Assembly (NCBI GenBank): GCA_041749015.1
Contig: JBGTCD010000124.1
Coordinates: forward strand, 1-64,000
Source: JBGTCD01 sp041749015
GTDB taxonomy: Bacteria; Bacteroidota; Bacteroidia; Cytophagales; Cyclobacteriaceae
DNA: 64,000 nucleotides
Direction of reading: 5' to 3'
Part shown: in pieces, positions 1 to 8,756 of the stretch
Position numbering within the stretch: position 1 is the first letter of the stretch
Layout of the letters: each line of letters opens with the position of its first letter
Notes under the pieces: model-generated
The model's input: the letters and a program-made list of their open reading frames with translations, nothing else
The model's database searches: none
Told to the model about the DNA's origin: nothing
Translations under genes and position numbers: made by a program

Positions 1-120
<120 letters not shown>

Positions 121-213
121 AATATAAATAATCTGATTCCTTTATGCTCAATTGACTTCTATTGTGGTCCTAAAGTATCACTACTTTAAAACCGGTCCGC
201 TATCATTCAATTC

Positions 214-225
214 ATTCAAAGAACT
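214..225 (-). promoter_or_regulatory. boxA-like antitermination site in the rrn leader
   Basis: On the minus strand the rrn leader contains AGTTCTTTGAATG, close to the boxA consensus (TGCTCTTTnA) that loads NusB/S10 antitermination factors in rRNA leaders. It lies about 95 nt upstream of the 16S start, within the roughly 210-nt leader. It is a short match and could be chance. Confidence 0.4.
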
Positions 226-337
226 TTTACCAACATCATTATGCCAGTAGTGTAGAAGGGTATTAAACTCCTATTTTAACTTGCTTGCAATCCCGCAGAA
301 AACCATTATCTCAAACACCCTCTGCCAAAAGCGAATG

Positions 338-369
338 CAAAGGTAGGTGATTAATTTTTATTCACCAAA
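338..369 (-). promoter_or_regulatory. rrn promoter of the Bacteroidota type
   Basis: On the minus strand TTTG (366-369) is followed after 20 nt by TACCTTTG (338-345). This matches the Bacteroidota primary sigma factor consensus TTTG/TAnnTTTG exactly at every fixed position. Transcription would begin near 331 and give a leader of about 210 nt before 16S. It lies in the 350-nt gap between purA and rrs, which otherwise holds no gene; the short ORFs there are not credible. Confidence 0.8.
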
Positions 370-468
370 TAAAGCTTTAAAAAAATGTTTTGAGGCCAAC
401 GTTTAGCCGCAAAGGGATGCAAATATAATACAGCAACCGCCAATAACCTAAAATAAACTTTAAATAAA

Positions 469-1749
469 TTAGAAAAGTTCGGCCTTAAGAGTAATGGTTT
501 GAGTCCTGTTTGGTCCGAGGGAAATCCAATGGATCGGAATGCCCACCTCACGCTCAATATACTCCATATAATTAACAACTTGTGAAGGTAAATCATCCAC
601 CTCGGTGATCCTGGTCAGGTCTTCGGTCCACCCTTTAAATACCTTATATATAGGCTCCACATTTTGGTTGACCAAATCAAAGGGTATCCGATCAGTTATG
701 GTGCCATCTTCCATTTTGTAATGGGTGCAAATTTTAATTTCATCAAAATCAGAAAGCACATCAGCTTTCATCATGAACATTTTTGTGACCCCATTAATCA
801 TTGCGGCATACTTAAGTAGTGGAATATCCAGCCATCCACATCTTCTTGGTCTGCCTGTGGTAGCACCTACTTCATTTCCTACTGCTCTGATGCGCTCTCC
901 TACCGCATCAAGTAGCTCAGTAGGAAATGGGCCGCTGCCCACCCTGGTACAATAAGCCTTAAAAATACCGTATACTTCCTTTATAGTCCCTGGCGCTGCA
1001 CCAAGACCCGAACAAGCACCGGATGCAGTAGTATTAGAACTGGTCACAAAAGGATAGCTACCAAAATCAATATCCAGCAAGGTGCCCTGTGCACCTTCGG
1101 CAAGAACCTTTTTTCCCTTGCTCAATTGCTCATTGAGCAGGTATTCCCCATCAACCAGGTTAAATTCTTTGATGAATTTCACAGCTTCAAAAAAAGCTGC
1201 TTCCATGGGCTCATATTCTTTGCGAATGGCCGCATCCAGTTGCTTTAAGTGAAATTGGCTCAAGGCCTTATATTTATCATAAAACCCAGGCAAGACAAGG
1301 TCCCCTACCCTGATGCCCTGACGAGCAATTTTATCCTGATATGCTGGGCCAATCCCTTTAAGGGTCGATCCGATTTTATTCACACCTCTGGATATTTCAG
1401 AAAATTTATCCAAAAGTCTGTGGGTAGGCAGAATGACCTGAGCTTTTTTAGAAATAAATAAATTTTTGCTAAAGTCAATATTATATGGATCCAGACCTTT
1501 TATTTCCCTTTGAAAAACAGTTGGGTCCAGCACCACTCCATTTCCGATAAGATTTAATATATCAGGTCTGAAAATGCCGGAAGGAATCTGGTGCAGCACA
1601 TGTTTATGCCCATCAAATTCGAGGGTATGCCCTGCATTGGGCCCGCCCTGAAATCGCGCGACCATACTGTATTTTGGGGCAAGGACATCTACTATTTTTC
1701 CTTTCCCCTCATCGCCCCATTGTAAACCAAGCAATACGTCTAAGCTCAT
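469..1749 (-). CDS. purA: Adenylosuccinate synthetase
   Basis: This enzyme makes adenylosuccinate from IMP, aspartate and GTP, the first committed step to AMP, in the cytosol. The 426 residues are the usual length. The N-terminus carries the family GTP/IMP loop (LGLQWGDEGKGK, residues 8-19), followed by the NAGHT segment and the conserved TTGRPRRCGWLD block in the C-terminal half. The ATG overlaps the stop of the upstream STAS gene by 4 nt (ATGA), so the two are translationally coupled. It is the last gene of the fur-like/STAS/purA cluster and is transcribed toward the rRNA operon. Confidence 0.98.
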   Translation of the reverse strand: MSLDVLLGLQWGDEGKGKIVDVLAPKYSMVARFQGGPNAGHTLEFDGHKHVLHQIPSGIFRPDILNLIGNGVVLDPTVFQREIKGLDPYNIDFSKNLFISKKAQVILPTHRLLDKFSEISRGVNKIGSTLKGIGPAYQDKIARQGIRVGDLVLPGFYDKYKALSQFHLKQLDAAIRKEYEPMEAAFFEAVKFIKEFNLVDGEYLLNEQLSKGKKVLAEGAQGTLLDIDFGSYPFVTSSNTTASGACSGLGAAPGTIKEVYGIFKAYCTRVGSGPFPTELLDAVGERIRAVGNEVGATTGRPRRCGWLDIPLLKYAAMINGVTKMFMMKADVLSDFDEIKICTHYKMEDGTITDRIPFDLVNQNVEPIYKVFKGWTEDLTRITEVDDLPSQVVNYMEYIEREVGIPIHWISLGPNRTQTITLKAELF

Positions 1750-2096
1750 TTATTCTCTGTTGTTAGATTGGCAATTGCCTCAGAATCATTTTCAGCCTGC
1801 TGGAATATGGCATTTAACTTAGTGATGATGAGGAGTTTTTTAACCTGCTCTGATGGCTGTACCAATATTAAATCCCCTCCTTTATTCCTGAATTTAGTCA
1901 AAAGTGTAATCAACACCCCGATACCGCTACTATTGATATAGCGCAGCCCGGATATATTAGTGATGCAATTGATGATGCCTTTATTCATGGCCGCCTGGGC
2001 CACCTCCAATAAATCCGGTCCGGAATTTTCACCAATCAAATCCCCGGATATCCTGAATATCAGGATATCCCCTTTTACTTCATGTTTAAAGTTCAT
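1746..2096 (-). CDS. STAS-domain protein (anti-sigma factor antagonist-like)
   Basis: A 116-residue single STAS domain, the fold of SpoIIAA/RsbV-type anti-anti-sigma factors that bind a serine-kinase partner and are switched by Ser phosphorylation. The key loop reads INSSGIGVL (residues 54-62), where most family members have DSSG, so Asp is replaced by Asn but both serines remain. No cognate kinase or phosphatase gene is nearby. It overlaps the fur-like gene upstream and purA downstream by 4 nt each. The fold is clear; the regulatory target is unknown. Confidence 0.9.
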   Translation of the reverse strand: MNFKHEVKGDILIFRISGDLIGENSGPDLLEVAQAAMNKGIINCITNISGLRYINSSGIGVLITLLTKFRNKGGDLILVQPSEQVKKLLIITKLNAIFQQAENDSEAIANLTTENK

Positions 2097-2557
2097 TCGA
2101 CTTTGTTTTTACAATTTTCAACCAGGCAATCGCCATACAAAATCAGAGAGTGATGAATAATGTCAAAATTAAGAACTTTGCCAACGGTACTCTGTATATT
2201 TTGAATCCTCGGGTCACAAAATTCCATAACTTTATTACATTCTGTGCAAATCAGGTGATCATGTTGCTTATACCCATAGGATTTTTCGTATTGGGCAATA
2301 TTTTTTCCAAACTGGTGCTTGCTTACCAGATCGCAATCTACCAAAAGATCTAAAGAATTGTAAACTGTAGCTCGGCTTACTCTATAGTTTTTGTTTTTCA
2401 TACTAATGTAGAGCGATTCTACATCAAAATGTCCCTCCCTGCTGTATATTTCCTCCAATATTGCGTACCGTTCCGGAGTTTTTCGCAACCCTTTCTTCTC
2501 CAGATATCCTGTGAATATCTTTTTTACTTCCTCAAAAACCGTCTGATTTAATACCAT
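2093..2557 (-). CDS. Fur-family transcriptional regulator
   Basis: A metal- or peroxide-responsive repressor of the Fur/PerR/Zur family, 154 residues. An N-terminal winged helix (about residues 15-90, RKTPERYAILEEIY and SRATVYNSLDLLV) precedes the dimerisation/metal domain with HDHLICTECNKVMEF, including one CxxC, and a second Cys pair near the C-terminus (GDCLVENC). Fur, PerR and Zur cannot be told apart by eye. It is the promoter-proximal gene of a three-gene overlapping cluster with the STAS gene and purA. Confidence 0.93.
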   Translation of the reverse strand: MVLNQTVFEEVKKIFTGYLEKKGLRKTPERYAILEEIYSREGHFDVESLYISMKNKNYRVSRATVYNSLDLLVDCDLVSKHQFGKNIAQYEKSYGYKQHDHLICTECNKVMEFCDPRIQNIQSTVGKVLNFDIIHHSLILYGDCLVENCKNKVE

Positions 2558-2567
2558 AAAATTTCTA

Positions 2568-2575
2568 CAAATATA
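2568..2575 (-). promoter_or_regulatory. -7 promoter element upstream of the fur-like gene
   Basis: TATATTTG on the minus strand matches TAnnTTTG, 11 nt before the ATG at 2557. No clear -33 TTTG is found at 19-20 nt. If used, the mRNA would have almost no 5' leader. Confidence 0.4.
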
Positions 2576-2608
2576 GGAAAGTGAAAAGGAATACTTAACT
2601 CCAGGTAC

Positions 2609-4822
2609 TTATTCTTTTGAATCGAACCGGTTGACCTTAACCACCCCTTCTACCTTCAATAGTTTTTTAATCAAAACGTCAAGGTGGCGGGTGTCATTAA
2701 CATAGAGCATGATTTCTCCTTCGAATATCCCGGTATCGGTATCAATAGACATGCTGCGCATATTCACCTTGAGCTCATCAGAAATGATGCGTGTCACATC
2801 GTTGATCAAACCCACCCTGTCCGTACCGATGATTTTGAGTCCTGCGAGGAAGGCAGACTTATGTTGAGAGGCCCACTTGGCCTTGACCACCCGGTGCCCG
2901 TGATTGGATAATAATTCTGTAGCATTTGGACAAATGGTCCTATGGATTTTGATGCCTTCATTGATGGTTACAAAACCAAATACATCATCACCTGGTATTG
3001 GATTGCAACATTTAGACAATTTATAATCCACTACATCCATATCTTCACCGATAAGAAGAACGTCTGTGCCTTTGACTTTGGCGAACTCCGACTCAAAAGT
3101 GGCTGCATCCTGGATCCTCTCTGAGGGCTTGGATTTAATGGTGGGCTGAGGTTTGAAATCTTTGAACCGCTTTAGGTCTTTCGCCGAAATGGTGCCATTT
3201 CCCACGCGGTAAAAAAGCTCCAGGTGGTTATTGACGTTAAAAAATGCCCGGAGCCTCTCAAAGGCTTCATTACCAGGTTCAATCTTTAACTGTCGCAATT
3301 TTCGATGGATAATCTCCTTGCCCTCCTCTGCAACAAACTTTTTGTCCTCCTTAAGCTCCTCCTTGACTTTAGATCTGGCCTTGGAGGTCACTACAAACCT
3401 CAGCCAATCCTCATTTGGTCGTTGTTTGGATGATGTTAGAATTTCTACCTGATCTCCGTTTTTTAAAACATAATTAATAGGCACCAGTTTTTGGTTAATT
3501 TTTGCGCCGATACACCGGGCTCCAATCTGAGTGTGGATTTCAAAGGCAAAATCCAGGGCTGTAGACCCATTAGGCAAGGTTTTTAATTCGCCCTTAGGGG
3601 TAAAAACAAATACTTCCTCAGTAAATAGATTGCCCCTGAAATCATCTACAAATTCAAGTGCTGAGGAATCATTCTGCTCAAGGAGCTCCCGAACTTTGGT
3701 AATCCACTGCTCCAGGCCGGATTCCGAGGATCCTGGGCTATCCTTATATTTCCAATGTGCTGCATAGCCCTTTTCTGCAATTTCATCCATGCGTTTTGTC
3801 CTGATCTGTACTTCTACCCATTGGCCATTACTGCCCATCACCGTAGTATGGAGAGACTCGTACCCATTGGCTTTGGGAGTGCTGATCCAGTCACGGAGGC
3901 GATCAGGATTTGGCATATAAAAGTCAGTAACAATAGAGTAGACCTGCCAACAGGCACCTTTTTCATTTTCCAGTGGGGTGTCAATAATTATTCTAATAGC
4001 AAAAAGATCAAATATCTCTTCAAAGGGAATCTTTTGCTTTTGCATTTTGGTCCAAATGGAGTAGGCCGATTTTGGCCTTCCTTTTATTTCATAGTTGAAG
4101 TTGTAATTGTTGAGGGCATCCTGGATCGGTTTGATAAATTTTTTGATAAAGCGGGTACGCTCTGCTTTGGCCTCATCAATGCTGGCCATGATCTCCTCAT
4201 ATCTTTCGGGCTCAGCATATTTGAGGTACAAATCTTCAAGCTCAGTTTTAATGGCATATAAACCAAGCCGATGCGATAGTGGCGCATAAAGGAAAATCGT
4301 CTCAGACGCTATTTTAAGCTGTTTATTCCGTGGCATACTCTCCAGAGTTCGCATATTATGGAGGCGGTCAGCTAATTTTACAAGGATCACCCTTACATCC
4401 TCCGAAAGCGTCAAGAGCATTTTTCGGAAGTTTTCAGCCTGTTGAGAGCTACCATATTCAAATACTCCTGAAATTTTGGTAAGCCCATCAATAATTTTGG
4501 CCACCTTAGCACCAAACTCTTTTTTGATTTCATCCAGCTCCACTTCGGTATCTTCCACCACATCATGCAGCAAGGCTGCTACTATCGAGGTGGTACCCAA
4601 GCCTATTTCCTCCACGCAAATCTGGGCCACTGACAGAGGATGAAATATATAAGGCTCACCTGACTTACGCCGCATCTCCTTGTGGGCCTCCATAGAGATG
4701 TAAAAAGCCTTCTTGATTATTTTGGCATCTCCATCTCTTAGCACAGGCTTAGACTTGCGCAGCAATTTGCGATATCTTCTTATTATCTCCAGCTTTTCCT
4801 CTTCCAGGTCAATTGCTATCAT
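2609..4822 (-). CDS. Bifunctional (p)ppGpp synthetase/hydrolase (RelA/SpoT, Rsh)
   Basis: Makes and degrades the stringent-response alarmone (p)ppGpp. Of 737 residues, an HD hydrolase domain comes first (about 30-190; H61 and the H86-D87 pair in ALLHDVVEDT are intact). The synthetase domain follows (about 240-360; RPKSAYSIWTKM and GYESLHTTV), then TGS (about 400-460), a Cys-rich segment (KCCNPIPGD) and a C-terminal ACT domain (about 660-737). Both catalytic halves look intact, as expected for a single Rsh in Bacteroidota. It is a single transcription unit in the gap between the fur-like gene and tRNA-Leu. Confidence 0.97.
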   Translation of the reverse strand: MIAIDLEEEKLEIIRRYRKLLRKSKPVLRDGDAKIIKKAFYISMEAHKEMRRKSGEPYIFHPLSVAQICVEEIGLGTTSIVAALLHDVVEDTEVELDEIKKEFGAKVAKIIDGLTKISGVFEYGSSQQAENFRKMLLTLSEDVRVILVKLADRLHNMRTLESMPRNKQLKIASETIFLYAPLSHRLGLYAIKTELEDLYLKYAEPERYEEIMASIDEAKAERTRFIKKFIKPIQDALNNYNFNYEIKGRPKSAYSIWTKMQKQKIPFEEIFDLFAIRIIIDTPLENEKGACWQVYSIVTDFYMPNPDRLRDWISTPKANGYESLHTTVMGSNGQWVEVQIRTKRMDEIAEKGYAAHWKYKDSPGSSESGLEQWITKVRELLEQNDSSALEFVDDFRGNLFTEEVFVFTPKGELKTLPNGSTALDFAFEIHTQIGARCIGAKINQKLVPINYVLKNGDQVEILTSSKQRPNEDWLRFVVTSKARSKVKEELKEDKKFVAEEGKEIIHRKLRQLKIEPGNEAFERLRAFFNVNNHLELFYRVGNGTISAKDLKRFKDFKPQPTIKSKPSERIQDAATFESEFAKVKGTDVLLIGEDMDVVDYKLSKCCNPIPGDDVFGFVTINEGIKIHRTICPNATELLSNHGHRVVKAKWASQHKSAFLAGLKIIGTDRVGLINDVTRIISDELKVNMRSMSIDTDTGIFEGEIMLYVNDTRHLDVLIKKLLKVEGVVKVNRFDSKE

Positions 4823-5024
4823 ATCGTAATTAACATAAAAAAATATAAAAGGATTCTCATTGTATTATGTGGAGATTATTATTAATTTTGCCCTCCATTT
4901 TGCGAAAGCAAAGTAAGAAATCGGCCGAAAATACCTAAAGTGGTTTGGCTTAAAAGCAAAAATTTCTGCAATTGTAAGGCTCAAATGCCGGATGGCAAAT
5001 AGAGGCAGACAATTCAAAATTTTA

Positions 5025-5106
5025 GCGGATGTGGCGAAATTGGTAGACGCACTAGACTTAGGATCTAGCGCCGCGAGGCATGGGGGTTCGAGTCCCTCCA
5101 TCCGCA
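5025..5106 (+). tRNA. tRNA-Leu (anticodon TAG)
   Basis: An 82-nt cloverleaf. The acceptor stem GCGGATG/CATCCGC closes it, with discriminator A at 5106. The anticodon stem is CTAGA/TCTAG around the loop CTTAGGA, giving anticodon TAG. A long variable arm, as in class II tRNAs, is followed by the T arm with GGTTCGAGTCC. CCA is not encoded. A hairpin terminator lies about 240 nt downstream. Confidence 0.97.
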
Positions 5107-5342
5107 CATATTGCTTCTGGGAATTGTTCATTTGAAGAAATTGGGTATTGAAATTTACACCCGTTTTCTTTATAACCCGAACAACATCCAAGTCGAAGCA
5201 ATTCAGATAAATTTCAGGGAAGTTTTCCCTATTGATCGGGCTTATTGAGACAAGGTGTCGGAAATTTTCAGCCCAAAAAGAAATATGACCTGCTAGTGAT
5301 TTCAAAATATAATATGCCAGGTTAAAATTCATTTTAAAAATC
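5107..5342 (+). other. Intergenic region between tRNA-Leu and the terminator
   Basis: About 235 nt with no credible gene on either strand. The long minus-strand reading frame here runs antisense through the tRNA and has no recognisable protein features. It may be the 3' trailer of the tRNA transcript. Confidence 0.5.
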
Positions 5343-5387
5343 ACCCTCGATCCCGATGCCTTTAAATTATTCGGATTGAGGGTTTTT
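5343..5387 (+). terminator. Rho-independent terminator after tRNA-Leu, before tig
   Basis: An 11-bp stem (ACCCTCGATCC at 5343-5353 with GGATTGAGGGT at 5373-5383, one G-T pair) encloses a 19-nt loop and is followed by TTTTT. It ends the tRNA-Leu transcript on the plus strand. Its 3' arm overlaps the upstream end of the longest trigger-factor reading frame, which argues for a later tig start. Confidence 0.75.
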
Positions 5388-5417
5388 AATTTATTGAAAC
5401 TAATAAATAATATCACA

Positions 5418-6758
5418 TTGGATATCATTCTTGACAAAAAGAGCCCAATCGAAGGTTCTATTAAAATTAAACTAAAGGAAAGTGATTATCAACCTCTTGT
5501 GGAGGAAAAGTTAAAAAACTACGCCAAGACCGCTCAAATCAAAGGATTCAGACCTGGAAAGGTCCCTCAGGGGATGATCAAAAAGATGTATGGCAAAGGG
5601 GTCATGATTGAGGAAATCAATAACCTTTTAAGTAAAAATCTCAACGCTTATATCAGGGAGCAAAACCTACCCTTGCTGGGCGAGCCTATTCCGGATACCG
5701 AAGATTCTGCCAAAATTGACTGGGAAACCCAAAAGGACTTCGAGTTTACCTTTAATATAGGCCTTGTGGATGATTTCAAGTTGGATGTTTCTCCTAAGCA
5801 AAAGATTAGAAAGTTTAAGATTGAGCAGGATAAAAAAGCCTTTAACGAAACGATCCTCAGGCTGCGGAAAGATTTTGGTGAAAAAGCCCCACAGAATAAA
5901 TCAGATAACGAGTCCATCCTGACCGGCACACTGGCCAATTCGGAACTGGGAATTTCAAAGGGTGTATCAATCCCTGTAGCAGATATAGAAAAGAAGGAGC
6001 AGAAGAAATTTATAGGTGTAAAAACTGGTGAGACCATTATACTGGACCCTGCCAAAGCCCTCAAGACCGGTAACCTTAATGAAATTTTAGGAGAAGACCT
6101 TGTTCAAAAAATAACAGAAGAGAAAGCTACTCTTAGTTTTACCATTTCTGAAGTTACCCACATGGTACCTTCGGAAAAAAATCAGGAATTTTTTGATAAG
6201 GTTTTTGGGAAAGATGCTGTAAAAACTGAGGTCGAGTTTGACCAAAAGGTGAAGGATACCATTGCAGAAAATTATGACCGTGAGTCAGATAAATTATTGG
6301 AAAGGTACATCTATGACCATCTCCTTAAGGAAACCAAGATCAATACTCCTGATGGATTTTTGAAGGAATGGTTGCTGCTTTCTAATGAAGGTAAAATAAG
6401 CAAGGATCAAATTGATGCTGAATTTAAAGACTATTTGAAAGACTTGAAATGGAGTCTGATAAAAAATAAAATTGCCAAAGAACAGGATCTGGATGCGTCG
6501 GAAGAGGAAGTAATGGAAAAAGCCAGAGCTACCTTTATCGAGCAATTGGGCGGCCCCATGGTAGCGGCCCAGTTTAAGGAACAGATGGATGGTATTGTCA
6601 AAAATTACTTGCAGGGCGAAAATGGCAATAATTATGTAAGGACCTACAACCTGGTAAGGGATGAGAAAATCATGGCTTATATCAGGGAAAACATTACCAT
6701 ACAGGAGAAAAAAACAGATCCTGAAGGATTTAAAAAAGCAGTGGCGGCGTTAGCCTAA
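5418..6758 (+). CDS. tig: Trigger factor, ribosome-associated chaperone
   Basis: Binds the ribosomal exit tunnel and assists folding of new chains. The ribosome-docking signature GFRPGKVP is present in the N-terminal domain (about residue 40-47), followed by a diverged middle region and a helical C-terminal domain; 446 residues from the chosen start. The frame opens at TTG 5376, but that codon lies in the 3' arm of a terminator hairpin. Trigger factors of this phylum usually begin M-x-I-x-LDKK, so TTG 5418 (MDIILDKK) is preferred; no ATG is available upstream. First gene of tig-clpP-clpX. Confidence 0.93.
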   Translation: MDIILDKKSPIEGSIKIKLKESDYQPLVEEKLKNYAKTAQIKGFRPGKVPQGMIKKMYGKGVMIEEINNLLSKNLNAYIREQNLPLLGEPIPDTEDSAKIDWETQKDFEFTFNIGLVDDFKLDVSPKQKIRKFKIEQDKKAFNETILRLRKDFGEKAPQNKSDNESILTGTLANSELGISKGVSIPVADIEKKEQKKFIGVKTGETIILDPAKALKTGNLNEILGEDLVQKITEEKATLSFTISEVTHMVPSEKNQEFFDKVFGKDAVKTEVEFDQKVKDTIAENYDRESDKLLERYIYDHLLKETKINTPDGFLKEWLLLSNEGKISKDQIDAEFKDYLKDLKWSLIKNKIAKEQDLDASEEEVMEKARATFIEQLGGPMVAAQFKEQMDGIVKNYLQGENGNNYVRTYNLVRDEKIMAYIRENITIQEKKTDPEGFKKAVAALA

Positions 6759-6851
6759 TAATTAATTCGGCCTTGGCTGTAACCTTTTATACCATAATTC
6801 ATTTATAAATAGGTAAATTTTTCCTTAATTGAACATTATATAGTTGCTAAT

Positions 6852-7523
6852 ATGAATCAAAAAGAAGATTTCAGAAAGTTTGCAGTAAAGTCTCAAGGCA
6901 TCAGCGGCACCACCGTAGACTCCTTCACCAACCATATTGATAATATGACTCAGTATGTGATTGAGGAGCGGCCCGGTAACTTTAGAGCAATTGATGTATT
7001 CACCAGACTCATCTCTGACCGCATCATATTTTTAGGGCTCCCGGTGGATGATCAGATTGCTAATCTGATTACTGCCCAGTTACTTTTCCTTGAAAGCTCC
7101 GACCCAAAAAAGGATATTATCATGTACATCAACAGTCCCGGTGGTTCGGTTTATGCCGGGTTAGGCATATATGATACTATGCAATATGTGGCTCCTGATG
7201 TTGCCACTATATGCACTGGATTGGCTGCATCGATGGCTGCAGTATTATTAGCTGCGGGTACTGAGAAAAAGCGGGCCAGCTTACAGCACGGCCGGGTCAT
7301 GATCCACCAACCTATGGGAGGTGCCCAGGGTCAGGCTTCTGACATGGAGATTAGCCTCAAGCAAATCCTTGAGGTCAAAAAAGACTTATACACCATCCTG
7401 GCCAATCATACAGGAAAATCAGTTGAGCAAATAGAGAAGGATTCAGACCGTGACCACTGGCTCAGGGCTGCAGAAGCAAAATCCTATGGCTTGATTGATG
7501 AAGTATTGATCAGGAAAAAATAA
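6852..7523 (+). CDS. clpP: ATP-dependent Clp protease proteolytic subunit
   Basis: Serine protease that forms the tetradecameric barrel used by ClpX. The catalytic triad is visible: S127 (GLAASMAAVLL), H152 (VMIHQPMGG) and D201 (SDRDHWL). The residue after SM is Ala rather than the common Gly. 223 residues including a propeptide-like N-terminus, normal for the family. clpX starts only 6 nt downstream, so they are co-expressed. A 93-nt gap separates it from tig, with no clear promoter seen. Confidence 0.98.
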   Translation: MNQKEDFRKFAVKSQGISGTTVDSFTNHIDNMTQYVIEERPGNFRAIDVFTRLISDRIIFLGLPVDDQIANLITAQLLFLESSDPKKDIIMYINSPGGSVYAGLGIYDTMQYVAPDVATICTGLAASMAAVLLAAGTEKKRASLQHGRVMIHQPMGGAQGQASDMEISLKQILEVKKDLYTILANHTGKSVEQIEKDSDRDHWLRAAEAKSYGLIDEVLIRKK

Positions 7524-7529
7524 CATATT

Positions 7530-8756
7530 ATGGCGGAAGTAACCTGCTCATTTTGCGGGAGGAATAAAAAAGATGTAGACCTGATGATCTCAGGCATACA
7601 TGCTCACATTTGTGATAAATGTATCACTCAGGCCAATCAGATCCTGCAAGAAGAAAAGAAGACCAAATCTGAGAAAAATGCCCCTAAATTCAATTTGGTC
7701 AAGCCGATGGAGATGAAAAAATTCCTGGATGAATTTGTGATAGGTCAGGATGAGGCAAAAAAGGTCATTTCAGTGGCGGTTTACAACCACTACAAAAGGC
7801 TGATGCAAAAACGCACCAATGATGATATCATGATTGAAAAATCAAATATCATCATGAGCGGTGAGACCGGTACCGGTAAGACTTATCTTGCCAGGACATT
7901 GGCTAAAATCCTTCAGGTGCCATTTTGTATTGCTGATGCCACCGTGCTTACTGAAGCAGGTTATGTCGGCGAGGATGTGGAGAGCATCTTAACCAGGCTG
8001 CTTCAGGCAGCTGACTATGATGTAGAAGCTGCCGAGCGCGGCATCGTGTATATCGATGAATTAGATAAAATCGCCAGAAAATCAGATAACCCCAGCATCA
8101 CCAGAGACGTGAGTGGTGAGGGTGTGCAGCAGGCACTGCTTAAACTCCTGGAAGGCACCCACGTGAATGTACCGCCTCAAGGTGGCAGAAAGCATCCCGA
8201 CCAAAAAATGATCACCGTGAATACCGAAAACATCCTTTTCATTTGCGGCGGGGCTTTTGATGGGATCGACAAACTCATTGCCAAAAGGTTAAATACCCGG
8301 CCAATGGGATTCGCAAGCAATAAGGGATTAACTTCCGATGATGTAGAATTGAATATTCTGCAATACATCAATGCTCAGGATCTCAAATCTTTCGGTTTAA
8401 TCCCGGAACTTATCGGTAGGCTACCAGTGCTGACTTTCTTGAATCCTCTTGATAAAACAGCTCTTAGACAAATCCTAACGGAGCCTAAAAATGCGCTGAT
8501 CAAGCAATATCAAAAGCTTTTCGAAATGGAAGGTGTGTCGCTTGAGTTTAAGGAAGGTGCTCTTGACTTTATCGTCGAGAAAGCCCTTGACTTTAAGCTG
8601 GGTGCCAGGGGCCTGAGGTCTATTTGCGAGGCCATTATCAATGATGCGATGTTTGAGGCCCCCTCTCAAGAGGAAACTTCAAAATTGATTATTAACAGAG
8701 CTTATGCAGAGGAGAAATTCAGCAAATCCAAGTACAGCAAGCTTAAAGTTGCTTAG
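7530..8756 (+). CDS. clpX: ClpX unfoldase, ATP-binding subunit of ClpXP
   Basis: AAA+ hexamer that unfolds substrates and feeds ClpP. The N-terminal zinc-binding domain has C6, C9, C28 and C31. Walker A is GETGTGKT (111-118; Glu where Pro is usual) and Walker B is YIDELDKI. The ClpP-docking loop, IGF in E. coli, reads MGF within TRPMGFAS. 408 residues, normal length. The 3' end overlaps the convergent lpxB by 14 nt, and its terminator hairpin lies inside the lpxB coding sequence. Confidence 0.98.
   Translation: MAEVTCSFCGRNKKDVDLMISGIHAHICDKCITQANQILQEEKKTKSEKNAPKFNLVKPMEMKKFLDEFVIGQDEAKKVISVAVYNHYKRLMQKRTNDDIMIEKSNIIMSGETGTGKTYLARTLAKILQVPFCIADATVLTEAGYVGEDVESILTRLLQAADYDVEAAERGIVYIDELDKIARKSDNPSITRDVSGEGVQQALLKLLEGTHVNVPPQGGRKHPDQKMITVNTENILFICGGAFDGIDKLIAKRLNTRPMGFASNKGLTSDDVELNILQYINAQDLKSFGLIPELIGRLPVLTFLNPLDKTALRQILTEPKNALIKQYQKLFEMEGVSLEFKEGALDFIVEKALDFKLGARGLRSICEAIINDAMFEAPSQEETSKLIINRAYAEEKFSKSKYSKLKVA

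Noticed and set aside
351..596. An 81-residue minus-strand frame near the rrn promoter
   Set aside because: Overlaps the purA 3' end in another frame and the promoter; no coding signature.
3755..4261. A 168-residue plus-strand frame
   Set aside because: Complete shadow of the relA/spoT gene on the other strand.
4865..5437. A 190-residue minus-strand frame across the tRNA-Leu region
   Set aside because: Runs antisense through the tRNA and a terminator and shows no protein motif or ribosome-binding context.
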